Shown here piece after piece: positions 32,847 through 41,269 of a DNA stretch of 64,000 bases. The position numbers and the translations under genes are program-made. Origin of the DNA: an archaeon (GTDB lineage: Archaea > Nanobdellota > Nanobdellia > SCGC-AAA011-G17 > GW2011-AR17); the NCBI GenBank assembly GCA_018692925.1, contig JABHLH010000004.1, positions 1 to 64,000 of the forward strand, in the 5' to 3' direction. Every line of letters starts with the position of its first letter. The first letter of the stretch is position 1. The notes beneath the pieces are model-generated. The model had not been told where the DNA came from. It was given only the letters and a program-made list of their open reading frames with translations, and did no database searches.

Positions 32847-33830
32847 ATGATAATTCCAGAAAAATTAAAACAAGGCGACGAAATTAGAGTAATCGCACCA
32901 GCAAGATCTTTATCTTTACTTTCAGAAGAGAATATTAACTCTGCAATAAAAAATTTAGAAACTGAAGGTTTCAAAGTAACTTTCTCAAAAAATTGCAAAG
33001 AGTCAGATATTTTCATGTCATCTTCAATACAATCTAGAGTAGATGATCTTCATGAAGCTTTTTCTGATAAAAATGTAAAAGCAATCCTTACAGTTATTGG
33101 TGGTTTTAATTCAAATCAACTTTTAAAATATTTAGACTACGAACTAATTAAAAACAATCCTAAGATTTTATGTGGCTATTCTGATATAACAGCTTTAGCA
33201 AATGCTATAACAACAAAAACAGGATTAATTACATATTCTGGTCCACACTTTTCAACTTTTGCTTTAGAAAATGGTGCAGATTATAATAAAGAATATTTCA
33301 AAAAATGCTTATCTCAAGATAAAGAATTTACAGTTGAAGCTTCAAAGACTTGGTTTGAAGATGAATGGTGGATAGATCAAAAAATCACACCTAAGGAAAA
33401 TGAAGGTTTCTTTGTAATAAACAAAGGTAAAGTTGAAGGAAAAATTATTGGTGGAAATCTTTGCACTTTTAATTTACTTCATGGTACAGAATTTATGCCT
33501 GATTTAAAAGATTCAATTTTATTCCTAGAAGATTGTGTTGAAGACGAAGATTTATTTGTCTTAAATTTTGACAGAGATTTACAATCTATAATTCATCTAC
33601 CTGGTTTTGAAGGTGTAAAAGCTATTGTTTTTGGAAGATTTGAAACAAAATCTAAAATGACAAAGGAGAAATTATTAAAAATTCTTGAGACTAAAAAGGA
33701 ATTAAAAGATTTACCTATTCTTGCTGGTCTAGATTTTGGTCATACTAACATTATGATGACTTTCCCTATAGGTGGAACATGTTCTTTAGATCTTGACGAT
33801 AAAGTAGAATTGAAGATTATTGAACATTAA
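32847..33830 (+). CDS. S66-family LD-carboxypeptidase / MccF-like protein
   Basis: 327 aa. GDEIRVIAPARS near the N-terminus, the nucleophile elbow LCGYSDITAL (S112), a late Glu (LFLEDC) and DFGHTNIM (His) make the Ser-Glu-His triad of S66. The family includes muramoyl-tetrapeptide LD-carboxypeptidases and MccF, which destroys aminoacyl-nucleotide antibiotics. This genome shows no murein genes here, so the MccF-like side deserves thought. Cytoplasmic, no signal peptide. Confidence 0.8.
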   Translation: MIIPEKLKQGDEIRVIAPARSLSLLSEENINSAIKNLETEGFKVTFSKNCKESDIFMSSSIQSRVDDLHEAFSDKNVKAILTVIGGFNSNQLLKYLDYELIKNNPKILCGYSDITALANAITTKTGLITYSGPHFSTFALENGADYNKEYFKKCLSQDKEFTVEASKTWFEDEWWIDQKITPKENEGFFVINKGKVEGKIIGGNLCTFNLLHGTEFMPDLKDSILFLEDCVEDEDLFVLNFDRDLQSIIHLPGFEGVKAIVFGRFETKSKMTKEKLLKILETKKELKDLPILAGLDFGHTNIMMTFPIGGTCSLDLDDKVELKIIEH

Positions 33831-34011
33831 AAAAACTAGAATAATCTCCATCAAAAAAAGATTCACTTGAATAAACTGGGTAAGCTAGATATATTTCCCC
33901 ACAAGAACATTTTGCATATACATCTCCAGAAAACTCATCAATTTCACAAATACTTCCTTCTCCGCAACATTCATTCTCAATTAGGCTTCCAATATCAAAT
34001 TCATCTATCAT
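33817..34011 (-). CDS. Small Cys-rich protein
   Basis: 64 aa with ECCGEGSICEI and AKCSCGE, four or five cysteines spaced like a small zinc or disulfide knot. It overlaps the 3' end of the S66 gene by 14 nt. A TATA-like CTTTAATAAG lies about 33 nt before the ATG on the minus strand. Function unknown. Confidence 0.45.
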   Translation of the reverse strand: MIDEFDIGSLIENECCGEGSICEIDEFSGDVYAKCSCGEIYLAYPVYSSESFFDGDYSSFFNVQ

Positions 34012-34092
34012 ATATAGCCTGATATTAGAACTCTTATTAAAGATTTTCTATAGAAAGCTTTTTAAAATACTAAATTTCTATGAGTATATCAC

Positions 34093-34165
34093 GGGCTAGT
34101 GATCTAGTGGCTATGATGTCTCCCTTACAAGGAGAATATCGGAGGTTCGAGTCCTCCCTGGCCCA
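34093..34165 (+). tRNA. tRNA-Val(TAC)
   Basis: GGGCTAG pairs with CTGGCCC including one G-U. The D arm is ATC-TAGTGGCTAT-GAT. Anticodon stem TCTCC/GGAGA flanks loop CTTACAA, and the T arm is GGAGG-TTCGAGT-CCTCC. Discriminator A, no encoded CCA, no intron. TTTTTAAAATAC about 30 nt upstream may be its TATA box. Confidence 0.95.
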
Positions 34166-34200
34166 TTACTTTTATATAATCTTAATGACTTCTCAACATT

Positions 34201-34572
34201 ATGAAAGGAAATATTCATGGAATCGGAAATGAAGGTCGATATAACTATATAGTCTTAAATAAAGAACAAAAAATTATTGACTTTATAGAAAAAGTATTAA
34301 AGGACCTATTTCAAGAAGAGATACACTTAGAATATTTCTATACTGATGAATATCAATCCATTGAAGAAGCAAGAGAGAAAAAACCAGGAAAAAAAGTAAA
34401 GAAAAAAGTTGAAGAGATTATTGACCAAAGATTTAATTTTTCTGGAGAAGATTATAAAATAGATCTTATTTTTGGTAAAGATAAAGTTTTCATTATAGCT
34501 GATATCAGTCTGGATAAGAGAAAGGAATTAATTCAGATTCTCAAAGAGATGTTCAAATTCAATGGAGAATAA
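34201..34572 (+). CDS. Hypothetical alpha/beta protein
   Basis: 123 aa, soluble and charged, with alternating strand/helix segments (DYKIDLIFGKDKVFIIADI; KELIQILKEMFKF). No known motif recognised. It is 36 nt after tRNA-Val on the same strand, with TTTTATATAATC before it as a likely own promoter. Confidence 0.45.
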   Translation: MKGNIHGIGNEGRYNYIVLNKEQKIIDFIEKVLKDLFQEEIHLEYFYTDEYQSIEEAREKKPGKKVKKKVEEIIDQRFNFSGEDYKIDLIFGKDKVFIIADISLDKRKELIQILKEMFKFNGE

Positions 34573-34656
34573 AATAAAATTTACTCCTAGAGCATTCTAA
34601 TATTTAATCAAAAGCAATTACAAAGTTTTATAAATACTAACTAAATTTTTGATATT

Positions 34657-34977
34657 ATGGATTTATTTCAAATAGAATTAGAAAAAACTAAGATTAATTA
34701 TGATAAAAATTTTCTTAATGAATTGAGGGAAAGAAAAGGCACTTTAGAAGGGGAGATTTTTCTTGTTGCTTTAAAAAAAATGAATGAATTAGGTTTTGAT
34801 GAAGTTGAATTATTACCCTATTTTAAACCTAGAGAAGATGGTGATCCAGCAATTCTTGTATATAATCCTTTTAATGAAACAGTATCTTTCTTTGAATTAA
34901 GTGAATATCTCCCTAAAGACATATTACCAAAATATGAAGCTCTTATTATTAAAATTCAAGAATTAGATAGCATTTAA
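34657..34977 (+). CDS. Hypothetical soluble protein
   Basis: 106 aa, starting with a helix (MDLFQIELEKTKINY) and ending DILPKYEALIIKIQELDSI. No cysteines, membrane segment or known motif. TTTTATAAATAC about 30 nt upstream is a clear TATA-like box. Convergent overlap of 15 nt with the following minus-strand gene. Confidence 0.45.
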   Translation: MDLFQIELEKTKINYDKNFLNELRERKGTLEGEIFLVALKKMNELGFDEVELLPYFKPREDGDPAILVYNPFNETVSFFELSEYLPKDILPKYEALIIKIQELDSI

Positions 34978-35679
34978 TAATTTTGAAATCTCTTTTTTAT
35001 TTCTACCTGTAGCTTTAGCTAATCTTCTACTTACATGTTTATCAAAATCTGTTGTAGGTCCTAAAGAACATGGTTGTTCTTTATCTTCAAAATCTATAGT
35101 AATCGTATGATTACTACCTTTTCTTACATCAAATCCAAAACCTTTTGCAAGACTAGTTATATCAGCTATACTAATCCCATCAGTAGATCTACCTTCAGCT
35201 CCAGGAAAAGCTTTAGCTTTACTTTTATCAAATATTCGTGGAACTAATAATTTCTCTATTTGAGTAGCTAAAATATTCAATTTCTCAACTTGACTCTCAA
35301 TATTTTTTAATGTATTTGTTATATCAATTATATCCCTCTTTCTTACATCTCCTTTTATTTTCACAAATATTAATTTAAAGGTAGAAATTAAAGCAGCACC
35401 AATTGTAAAAAATTCTCTTCCTTTTGTTCCAGCTCTTTTTTCAATCAAAGCTTTTTCTTCAGGTTTTATTTTATTAATTCTAATTTCCAATTGAGATATA
35501 TGTTTCAGACATTTATCCAGTTCTGTTCGAAATTGATATTTTCCTACATCAGTATTAATATTTTCAAATAACTCCTCTAATTTAGGATTTAACTTGTTAA
35601 TAGAATTAATTAAAAGAGTCTTATGTGATCGACCAATCCTTTTTTTAAACCATCTTGATATTCCAATAAAAAAACTCAT
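34963..35679 (-). CDS. Coiled-coil protein with a HicA-like C-terminal domain
   Basis: 238 aa. The first ~155 residues are helical (FRTELDKCLKHISQLEIRINKI; NTLKNIESQVEKLNI) with one hydrophobic stretch. The C-terminal ~75 (DITSLAKGFGFDVRKGSNHTITI... RRLAKATGR) resemble the HicA/YcfA dsRBD-like fold, where GSNH would be the active-site His region. No HicB partner is visible. Function uncertain, possibly RNA-binding. Confidence 0.45.
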   Translation of the reverse strand: MSFFIGISRWFKKRIGRSHKTLLINSINKLNPKLEELFENINTDVGKYQFRTELDKCLKHISQLEIRINKIKPEEKALIEKRAGTKGREFFTIGAALISTFKLIFVKIKGDVRKRDIIDITNTLKNIESQVEKLNILATQIEKLLVPRIFDKSKAKAFPGAEGRSTDGISIADITSLAKGFGFDVRKGSNHTITIDFEDKEQPCSLGPTTDFDKHVSRRLAKATGRNKKEISKLLNAI

Positions 35680-35776
35680 ATAAAAATAAAGCTTTTTATT
35701 ATTAAAATACTTTTCTATTTTAGATTAGAGCTTATTGCACTAAACTTTTATAAACTTCTTCAAATTTACAATAAAC

Positions 35777-36331
35777 ATGAAATCCTTAGATTTTAATACT
35801 GCATTCAAATATCCTTTCAACAGAGCAAAAGCTATGTGGAATATTCTATGGTTATTCTTACCTATCATTGGTTGGTTTGCTTTGGGTGGATACGGTATTA
35901 GAATTGTAAAAGAATTTTCTCAAGGTAAATTCAAAAAATTACCTGTCTTAAAATTTAAGAGTGATTTAAAATTAGGTTTTATGATGTTTCTAAAAGCTCT
36001 TCCTTTTATTTTTGTATATATTGGATTAATGCTTATTTTAACTTTAATTAATGATTGGTTAAGACTTAGTATTGATACTTTACTGAAAATTTTAGTAGTT
36101 CCTATGTTAACAATTAATTTCTTTAACAAGGAAACTGTAGCTTCTTTATTTGAATTTAAAATTTTAAAAGCTGTTTTCAACAATTTTGGAGACTATCTTA
36201 TGACTATATTAAAAAGTATAGGTCTAGCTTTAATCTTTTTTGCAATGTGGATTATTTTAGTAGGTATTCCAGCAGGTTCATTTACAAAGAACATTTTTTT
36301 AGCCGATTTTTATAGAAGAAGGATAAAATAA
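35777..36331 (+). CDS. DUF4013-like membrane protein
   Basis: 184 aa. FNTAFKYPFNRAKAMWN, a hydrophobic helix and GGYGIRIVKEFSQGKFKKLP match DUF4013 (Pfam) proteins. They continue as here with several membrane helices and a closing AGSFTKNIFLADFYRRR. No established function; polytopic, cytoplasmic membrane. Confidence 0.65.
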   Translation: MKSLDFNTAFKYPFNRAKAMWNILWLFLPIIGWFALGGYGIRIVKEFSQGKFKKLPVLKFKSDLKLGFMMFLKALPFIFVYIGLMLILTLINDWLRLSIDTLLKILVVPMLTINFFNKETVASLFEFKILKAVFNNFGDYLMTILKSIGLALIFFAMWIILVGIPAGSFTKNIFLADFYRRRIK

Positions 36332-36376
36332 TTCTAATTCCAAAGCTTTATAAATTAACACTTAAAATTCTATTTT

Positions 36377-37303
36377 ATGTCATCACTTTTAAGAAAACTA
36401 AAGAATGAATCTAGGGCTGTTTTTCAAGAAGAACCAGGAGCAGACATAGTTAAAGCACTGGGTGCATTATTAAGTAGAAGAATTGTTATTTTAGAAACAG
36501 AAAAAAAGTTTTGGAAAGATGTTCAATATTCTGTTCTTACAAAGGGTTTATTACATAAAGATGAATTAGTTATGACATTTCCTGAAGTTAGAATTGAGAG
36601 TATTGATTTAGCTTATTATCCTGGAAATGATGAAACAACAGATTTAGCTAGAGAATTATTTAAGAAAGTAATTGCAGATGGCGACCCTGTGTTTAAAATA
36701 AGAGGAGAACGAAACTCAATATTTTTTTATAATCTAGGTTTTTATCAATTTCCAATACTAAAGGGGAAAGAAAGTGACAGAGAAAAATTACTAGCAAAAA
36801 CTCAAGGGATTATAGATATTTATGTTGAACATGATAAAGAATTTCAAGTATTAATGAAGAAATTAAGAAGAGACTATCCTGAAACTAAAGCTGATGCTGA
36901 GAGATGGATTGTTAAAAATGATCTACCTTTATCCATATTATATCCTACTGAAGGTGTTGAGGTAACTCTTATACAACATTTGATAGTAAATGAAAATACA
37001 GGTCTTTTTGTTCCAAACGAAAACAAATTAGATTGGTATATCAATAATGCTTTGGTAGTTTTAGAATATCCAGAACTTGCAAAACAAGAAATCTCAAAAC
37101 GATATTTATCTGAAAGGATAGGTAATTATGAAACTTATAAAAAAGTTATGATTGAATCTTTAAGGATGGTTGATGCTTCTCCTTATGGAACAGTTGACTG
37201 GGAAAGAATTTACAGTATATTTCCTGAAGCAAAAGATATTCCTTTAAATCCAGAGAGAAAAGAATTACAACTTACATATGCTTACAGACTTTTAGAAGAA
37301 TAA
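36377..37303 (+). CDS. Hypothetical protein, 308 aa
   Basis: Soluble, charged protein with no motif recognised. Notable segments are RIVILETEKKFWKDVQYS, LAYYPGNDETTDLARELFKK and WYINNALVVLEYPELAKQEI. CTTTATAAATT (36345-36355) lies about 25 nt before its ATG, so it is leaderless. It converges on the radical SAM gene with a 2-nt gap. Confidence 0.5.
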   Translation: MSSLLRKLKNESRAVFQEEPGADIVKALGALLSRRIVILETEKKFWKDVQYSVLTKGLLHKDELVMTFPEVRIESIDLAYYPGNDETTDLARELFKKVIADGDPVFKIRGERNSIFFYNLGFYQFPILKGKESDREKLLAKTQGIIDIYVEHDKEFQVLMKKLRRDYPETKADAERWIVKNDLPLSILYPTEGVEVTLIQHLIVNENTGLFVPNENKLDWYINNALVVLEYPELAKQEISKRYLSERIGNYETYKKVMIESLRMVDASPYGTVDWERIYSIFPEAKDIPLNPERKELQLTYAYRLLEE

Positions 37304-37305
37304 TT

Positions 37306-38358
37306 CTAATTCCCCCGAACAAGATCATCTACTACTTCAATTTCTAAATCTTTTAGAACACTTTTTATTACATTTGGTGATCTTCTATCTGTCAATGGAA
37401 ATTGTTGAGATTTTTTTTGATCAAAGTTTAGAGTTCTACCTCCAGGACTTGTTACTCCACCAGTTCCAATTAAATCAACAACTGGAAAAAGTCTATCTCT
37501 CAAATTTGAAGCTTCTCTTCCACTTAGAGCTAAGGACACATTTGGCAAAGCCATTCTTAACGTAATATATGCTTTTTCAATATCTTCTGATTTTGGTCTT
37601 CTAAATCTTCGATCTGGAGATCCTTTTATTGACGGCAAAGAAATAGAAACATTCGCACCAATCTCTTTTAAGAAGTTCGCATGTTCACAAATACTTTTTA
37701 TTTCCAAACCAATATCTTCTTGTAAGCCTAACAATGCACCTATACCAATATTAGGGAAACCATCCATATATGCTTCACTTCCTCTTGCAAGTCTTCTACT
37801 AAAATTATTTTTATATCTACTTTTACTATGAATTTTCCTATAAATCTCTGGATCATAAGTTTCTTGAAATAGTAAAAAATGTTCAGCACCAATTTGAGAT
37901 AATTCTCTTATAGTACCTTTAGAAAGATTTTCAAATTCTATCCAAGGATTTAATCCTAAAGATTTTACTAATTTAGTTGAATCAATAATTAGATCTCTAT
38001 ACTTTCCTTCGGGCAAAGTACCAGAAATTAATATAACATTTGAAACACCAGATTTTTTAATTGCTTTAGCTTCTTCTTCTATTTGTTCTAAATTTAAAGT
38101 TCTTCTTTCTAATTCCTTATTTGAGGATGAATAAGAACAATATGGACAAGCATTTGCACATTCATTAGAAATATAAAGACAAGTATAAAGGCTAGCTTTA
38201 TCTCCAATTTGATCTTCTCTAAGTGTTGTTGCAATTTCTCGAGCATAAGGCAATTCTATTCTATTCAATCTATCAAATAATTCTCTAGCTTCATAAGGTT
38301 CTAAACCATTTCCACTTTCAGCCCTTTCATATAAATAATCAAGATTCATAAAACTCAT
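37306..38358 (-). CDS. ThiH/BioB-like radical SAM enzyme
   Basis: 350 aa. YISNECANACPYCSYSS holds C67-x3-C71-x2-C74, in the style of the BioB/ThiH/HydE group. A helix N-terminal to it (PYEARELFDRLN) and later GALLGLQEDIG match this group's barrel. No biotin, thiamine or hydrogenase genes lie nearby, so the substrate is open. A single, monocistronic gene. Confidence 0.7.
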   Translation of the reverse strand: MSFMNLDYLYERAESGNGLEPYEARELFDRLNRIELPYAREIATTLREDQIGDKASLYTCLYISNECANACPYCSYSSSNKELERRTLNLEQIEEEAKAIKKSGVSNVILISGTLPEGKYRDLIIDSTKLVKSLGLNPWIEFENLSKGTIRELSQIGAEHFLLFQETYDPEIYRKIHSKSRYKNNFSRRLARGSEAYMDGFPNIGIGALLGLQEDIGLEIKSICEHANFLKEIGANVSISLPSIKGSPDRRFRRPKSEDIEKAYITLRMALPNVSLALSGREASNLRDRLFPVVDLIGTGGVTSPGGRTLNFDQKKSQQFPLTDRRSPNVIKSVLKDLEIEVVDDLVRGN

Positions 38359-38381
38359 TTTTTTATTCTACTTTAATAAGT

Positions 38382-39257
38382 TTATGATTCTATAAATTCC
38401 AAAATATTCTCAAAAACATCTTGATCATGTATTCCCATCAATACTGTATGCAAAGAATTCACATAATATATCTCTTTTTCTTCACTTGAAATATTCTCAT
38501 AAATATACTCAGAGCTATAAGGATCAGAAGTAGTATCAAAATTCCCATGTACAATAAAAATTTCATCATCAACTTTTCCTAAATTATCTCTAACTTCCTC
38601 AGAATATTCCATAACTTCTAAAACACTTGATGTTGGAATAAAAGAGTAAGTTTGTCTTCCAATAACAATATCTGTAATTACATTAGCTTTTTTAAAATAA
38701 GGAATATATTCTGAAATTTCTTCGACATAAAAATCTAAATCATTTATTTCTTCTAAAAATATAAAAATTGGAGAACCAATTACTGTTAAAGAATCTAATT
38801 CATAGTTCATTGACAACTCCAAAGCTGATAAAGAACCTAAAGAGAATCCAATAACATTAACTTCTTCATAATTCTCATCTAATAATCCATAATAATATTC
38901 ACTCTCTTCCATCCAATCTTCCCATGAAACATTTTCAAGATCTTTATAATCGCTCCCATGACCTTCCATTAAAGGAGCAAAAACTGTATATCCTTTTTCA
39001 TTTAGATAATTAGCTAGTTGTTCAACTTCTTGTGGCGAAGCTAAATACCCATGAATAATTAAAACAGCTTTTTCATTTCCTTCTAAAAATATTGGAGAAG
39101 CATAAGAATTAATTTCAATATCTTTCAAAATATTTGTATCTCCTATTGTAATTATAGGATAAGGGATTTTATCTTGTGACAAATCATTAAGAAATGGTAA
39201 TAAGAAATATACTGCTAATAATAAAAATAAAGTAATTAGAATATATTTTCTCTTCAT
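38382..39257 (-). CDS. Membrane-anchored alpha/beta hydrolase
   Basis: 291 aa. A short N-terminal membrane helix (~5-22) precedes LIIHGYLASPQEVEQLANYL, FAPLMEGHGSDY and the nucleophile elbow GFSLGSLS. A late Asp (GNFDTTSDPYS) and His (SLHTVLM) complete the triad. Resembles carboxylesterase/monoacylglycerol-lipase types. The start is the ATG at 39257, because TTAATAAAG lies 26-30 nt upstream; a TTG three codons earlier is rejected. Confidence 0.75.
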   Translation of the reverse strand: MKRKYILITLFLLLAVYFLLPFLNDLSQDKIPYPIITIGDTNILKDIEINSYASPIFLEGNEKAVLIIHGYLASPQEVEQLANYLNEKGYTVFAPLMEGHGSDYKDLENVSWEDWMEESEYYYGLLDENYEEVNVIGFSLGSLSALELSMNYELDSLTVIGSPIFIFLEEINDLDFYVEEISEYIPYFKKANVITDIVIGRQTYSFIPTSSVLEVMEYSEEVRDNLGKVDDEIFIVHGNFDTTSDPYSSEYIYENISSEEKEIYYVNSLHTVLMGIHDQDVFENILEFIES

Positions 39258-39294
39258 AATACTCAAATATCAATATTCTTTATTAATTTAACTT
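39241..39294. repeat. 54-bp direct repeat, copy 1
   Basis: Covers the hydrolase promoter and its first codons. Copy 2 at 39962-40015 has three mismatches in 54. The copies flank the gene at 39339-39944. Confidence 0.75.
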
Positions 39295-39338
39295 TAATTT
39301 TAGTAAGACATATAAATGCTAATACTTATACAATAAAT

Positions 39339-39944
39339 ATGGCATTCTTTAATAAAAAATCAAAATTTGATTCTGTAAGTGTTGTTTCAGTCTTTCCAAA
39401 GATTGGGACTGTAGTATTAAGAGTAGACGACAAACTTATTGTTTTTTCACCATCTTATCTTCTTGGTAAACATGGTTCAACATCCAAAGAAGTTAGTTCA
39501 AAATTTTTAGAGGTAAGAACAGCAAGAGAATTACTTCTTGTTTTAAAAGCTCATGTAACTCCAAGAAAATTAAAAGGGGATAGAGTTGAAATAAAAGAAG
39601 TAGACATTGGTATAGATTGTGGATTTAACAATTTAGTAAAATTAAGTCCAGATTTAATTGGTGTCCTACCTCAAGAAAATGTTAGGGGATCAAATATCAA
39701 TTTAGTATATACAACTAAAGGAAAGATTCCAAAAACTCAATTAATGAATTTTATTTTAGTTGGATTTAATCCTAAATTTGGTCAAGGTGTTGAAACTTTA
39801 TTTAGTGAAAAATATGGTGGTAATATTACCTTTAATGAATTTACAAAAGTTTATGCAGTATTAACCTTATTTCCTGGTAAATTTGCACCTCCTTTCCAAG
39901 ACACTAATTTCTGGAATGAACATGCTCTATTAAAAGAGATGTAA
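39339..39944 (+). CDS. Hypothetical protein, 201 aa, flanked by direct repeats
   Basis: Begins MAFFNKKSKFDSVSVVSVFPK, is mostly beta-rich with a C-terminal FPGKFAPPFQDTNFWNEH, and shows no motif I recognise. TAAGACATATAAATG lies about 30 nt upstream as its TATA region. It sits between two 54-bp repeats, so it may be an inserted or duplicated cassette. Confidence 0.45.
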   Translation: MAFFNKKSKFDSVSVVSVFPKIGTVVLRVDDKLIVFSPSYLLGKHGSTSKEVSSKFLEVRTARELLLVLKAHVTPRKLKGDRVEIKEVDIGIDCGFNNLVKLSPDLIGVLPQENVRGSNINLVYTTKGKIPKTQLMNFILVGFNPKFGQGVETLFSEKYGGNITFNEFTKVYAVLTLFPGKFAPPFQDTNFWNEHALLKEM

Positions 39945-39961
39945 TTTTTTTCTTTTTTGTA

Positions 39962-40015
39962 ATATATTCTCTCTTCAAAATACTCAAATATCAATATTTT
40001 TTATTAATTTAACTT
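39962..40015. repeat. 54-bp direct repeat, copy 2
   Basis: Near-identical to 39241-39294, but the hydrolase ATG within it has become TTG, so it is a dead copy of that gene's 5' end. It touches the stop codon of the 40014-40526 gene. Confidence 0.75.
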
Positions 40016-40526
40016 AAAAAGAAGGTTTCCAAAAATCATCTTTTTTGATGTAAGGAAAAGTTCCATAACTATGGTAACAAATATTTCTAAAAATCTGTGG
40101 ATGAATATCAGCTTTAATATAATAATCTGGTCTAATCATTGCTTCTTTTAATAAAATTTTACCACCAAATCCTTTTAAAATAATTTTATCTTCATCAGCT
40201 AATACTTCATCTAATCTAAAACCATACATAAATCCTGGCCTTCTTTCAATTTCAACAACCTCTCCTCTTAAATCTCTAAATTGCACGTCTCTCATATAAC
40301 CTAAATTACTAACTGTAACTTGGCTACCTAATCTAATATCCTTAAAAGTTTTTCCAATAGTTTTACTAAGTAATAAACCAGCATAACCAATCAAAGAATT
40401 ATGGTCCAAAATATCAATTTGAGGTAAACAAGATTTATGAGCAAACTGAACAAACATTTCATTTCCTATATTATTCTTCAATAAATCTAAATCTAAATTA
40501 GCTCCATTATTTAAGTTCCAAGACAT
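40014..40526 (-). CDS. Hypothetical protein, ~170 aa
   Basis: Unknown soluble protein: MSWNLNNGANLDLDLLKNN, SCLPQIDILDHNSLIG, RPGFMYGFRLDEVLAD and PYIKKDDFWKPSF. The ATG at 40526 is chosen over a TTG two codons upstream. TTATAAAT about 30 nt before the ATG is the promoter. Its 3' end abuts the 54-bp repeat. Confidence 0.5.
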   Translation of the reverse strand: MSWNLNNGANLDLDLLKNNIGNEMFVQFAHKSCLPQIDILDHNSLIGYAGLLLSKTIGKTFKDIRLGSQVTVSNLGYMRDVQFRDLRGEVVEIERRPGFMYGFRLDEVLADEDKIILKGFGGKILLKEAMIRPDYYIKADIHPQIFRNICYHSYGTFPYIKKDDFWKPSF

Positions 40527-40663
40527 AATCAAACTAATTAATTCAAAATTTATAAGCTTTTATTTATTTTAGTAACCTATTTCTCAAAAGTAACCTCTTC
40601 CTTTTGCTAAACTTTTGATATATAAAGAAATAATCCCAAAAATTTTACAGGGGGTTGATAATA

Positions 40664-40693
40664 ATGAATCCAGACGAATGTCCAAACGAATAA
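40664..40693 (+). CDS. Nine-residue mini-ORF with its own promoter and terminator
   Basis: MNPDECPNE is preceded by AGGGGGTTGAT, an unusually strong Shine-Dalgarno-like run in this AT-rich genome, and by TGATATATAAAG (40617-40628) as a TATA box. T-rich sequence (40702-40719) follows as a terminator. The rest of 40527-40718 holds no other gene. It may be a micro-peptide, a leader relic, or just part of a small RNA. Confidence 0.35.
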   Translation: MNPDECPNE

Positions 40694-40718
40694 AATATTT
40701 TACTTTTTTTATTTTTTT

Positions 40719-41234
40719 TCAATCATATCTATGAACTTTCAAATATGTCTTTATATCTTTAACAACATTATCAAAATCATTTTTCAAATCTTTTTCATAA
40801 TTACCTAATCTACTTCTCTGTACAATCTTATCAAATAATTCTCTTAGAACTCTTCTCTCAGGACCTCTTGGATGCATACTCCAATCATCTTCAACATCTC
40901 TTTCAATAAAAGGTCTCATTTTAATTTTCACTTCACCTTTTTGTGCAACTCTAATACTTCCATCTTGCATTTCAACTCTTGCTTCATCAGCAGCTGCTTC
41001 AAAATTCATTTCAATAACTTGCTTTATTAAATTTTCACACCTTTTTTCCATTCTCCATCTAAAGGCATAAACTCTTTTATCTTCATCAACTACTCTCTCA
41101 CTATAATCAAATTCAATAACATCATAGTGTCTTTCAGAGAACCAATTCATCAAATAATTATACAATTCTTTTTGATCATATGTTAAAGTTTTACTTATTG
41201 TCTTTGCAGAACTTATAAAATCTACTTCTACCAT
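40719..41234 (-). CDS. Conserved hypothetical, paralog of 69-563 and 41270-41761
   Basis: 171 aa. ELYNYLMNWFSERHYDVIEFDY, a later RWRMEKRCENLIKQVIEM, and W-SMHPRGPERRVLRELFDK followed by a helical YEKDLKNDFDNV match the pattern of its two paralogs in this window. Function unknown. 35 nt from the sister gene upstream; same strand. Confidence 0.6.
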   Translation of the reverse strand: MVEVDFISSAKTISKTLTYDQKELYNYLMNWFSERHYDVIEFDYSERVVDEDKRVYAFRWRMEKRCENLIKQVIEMNFEAAADEARVEMQDGSIRVAQKGEVKIKMRPFIERDVEDDWSMHPRGPERRVLRELFDKIVQRSRLGNYEKDLKNDFDNVVKDIKTYLKVHRYD

Positions 41235-41269
41235 AAACTTTTCTAAAGAAATTACTAATATAAATCTTT

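Noticed and set aside
32759..33016. Antisense frame between the NTase and S66 genes
   Set aside because: Overlaps two well-supported genes; no promoter or codon pattern of its own.
39245..39266. TTG start of the alpha/beta hydrolase at 39266
   Set aside because: ATG at 39257 has correct TATA spacing; the TTG adds three residues with no support.
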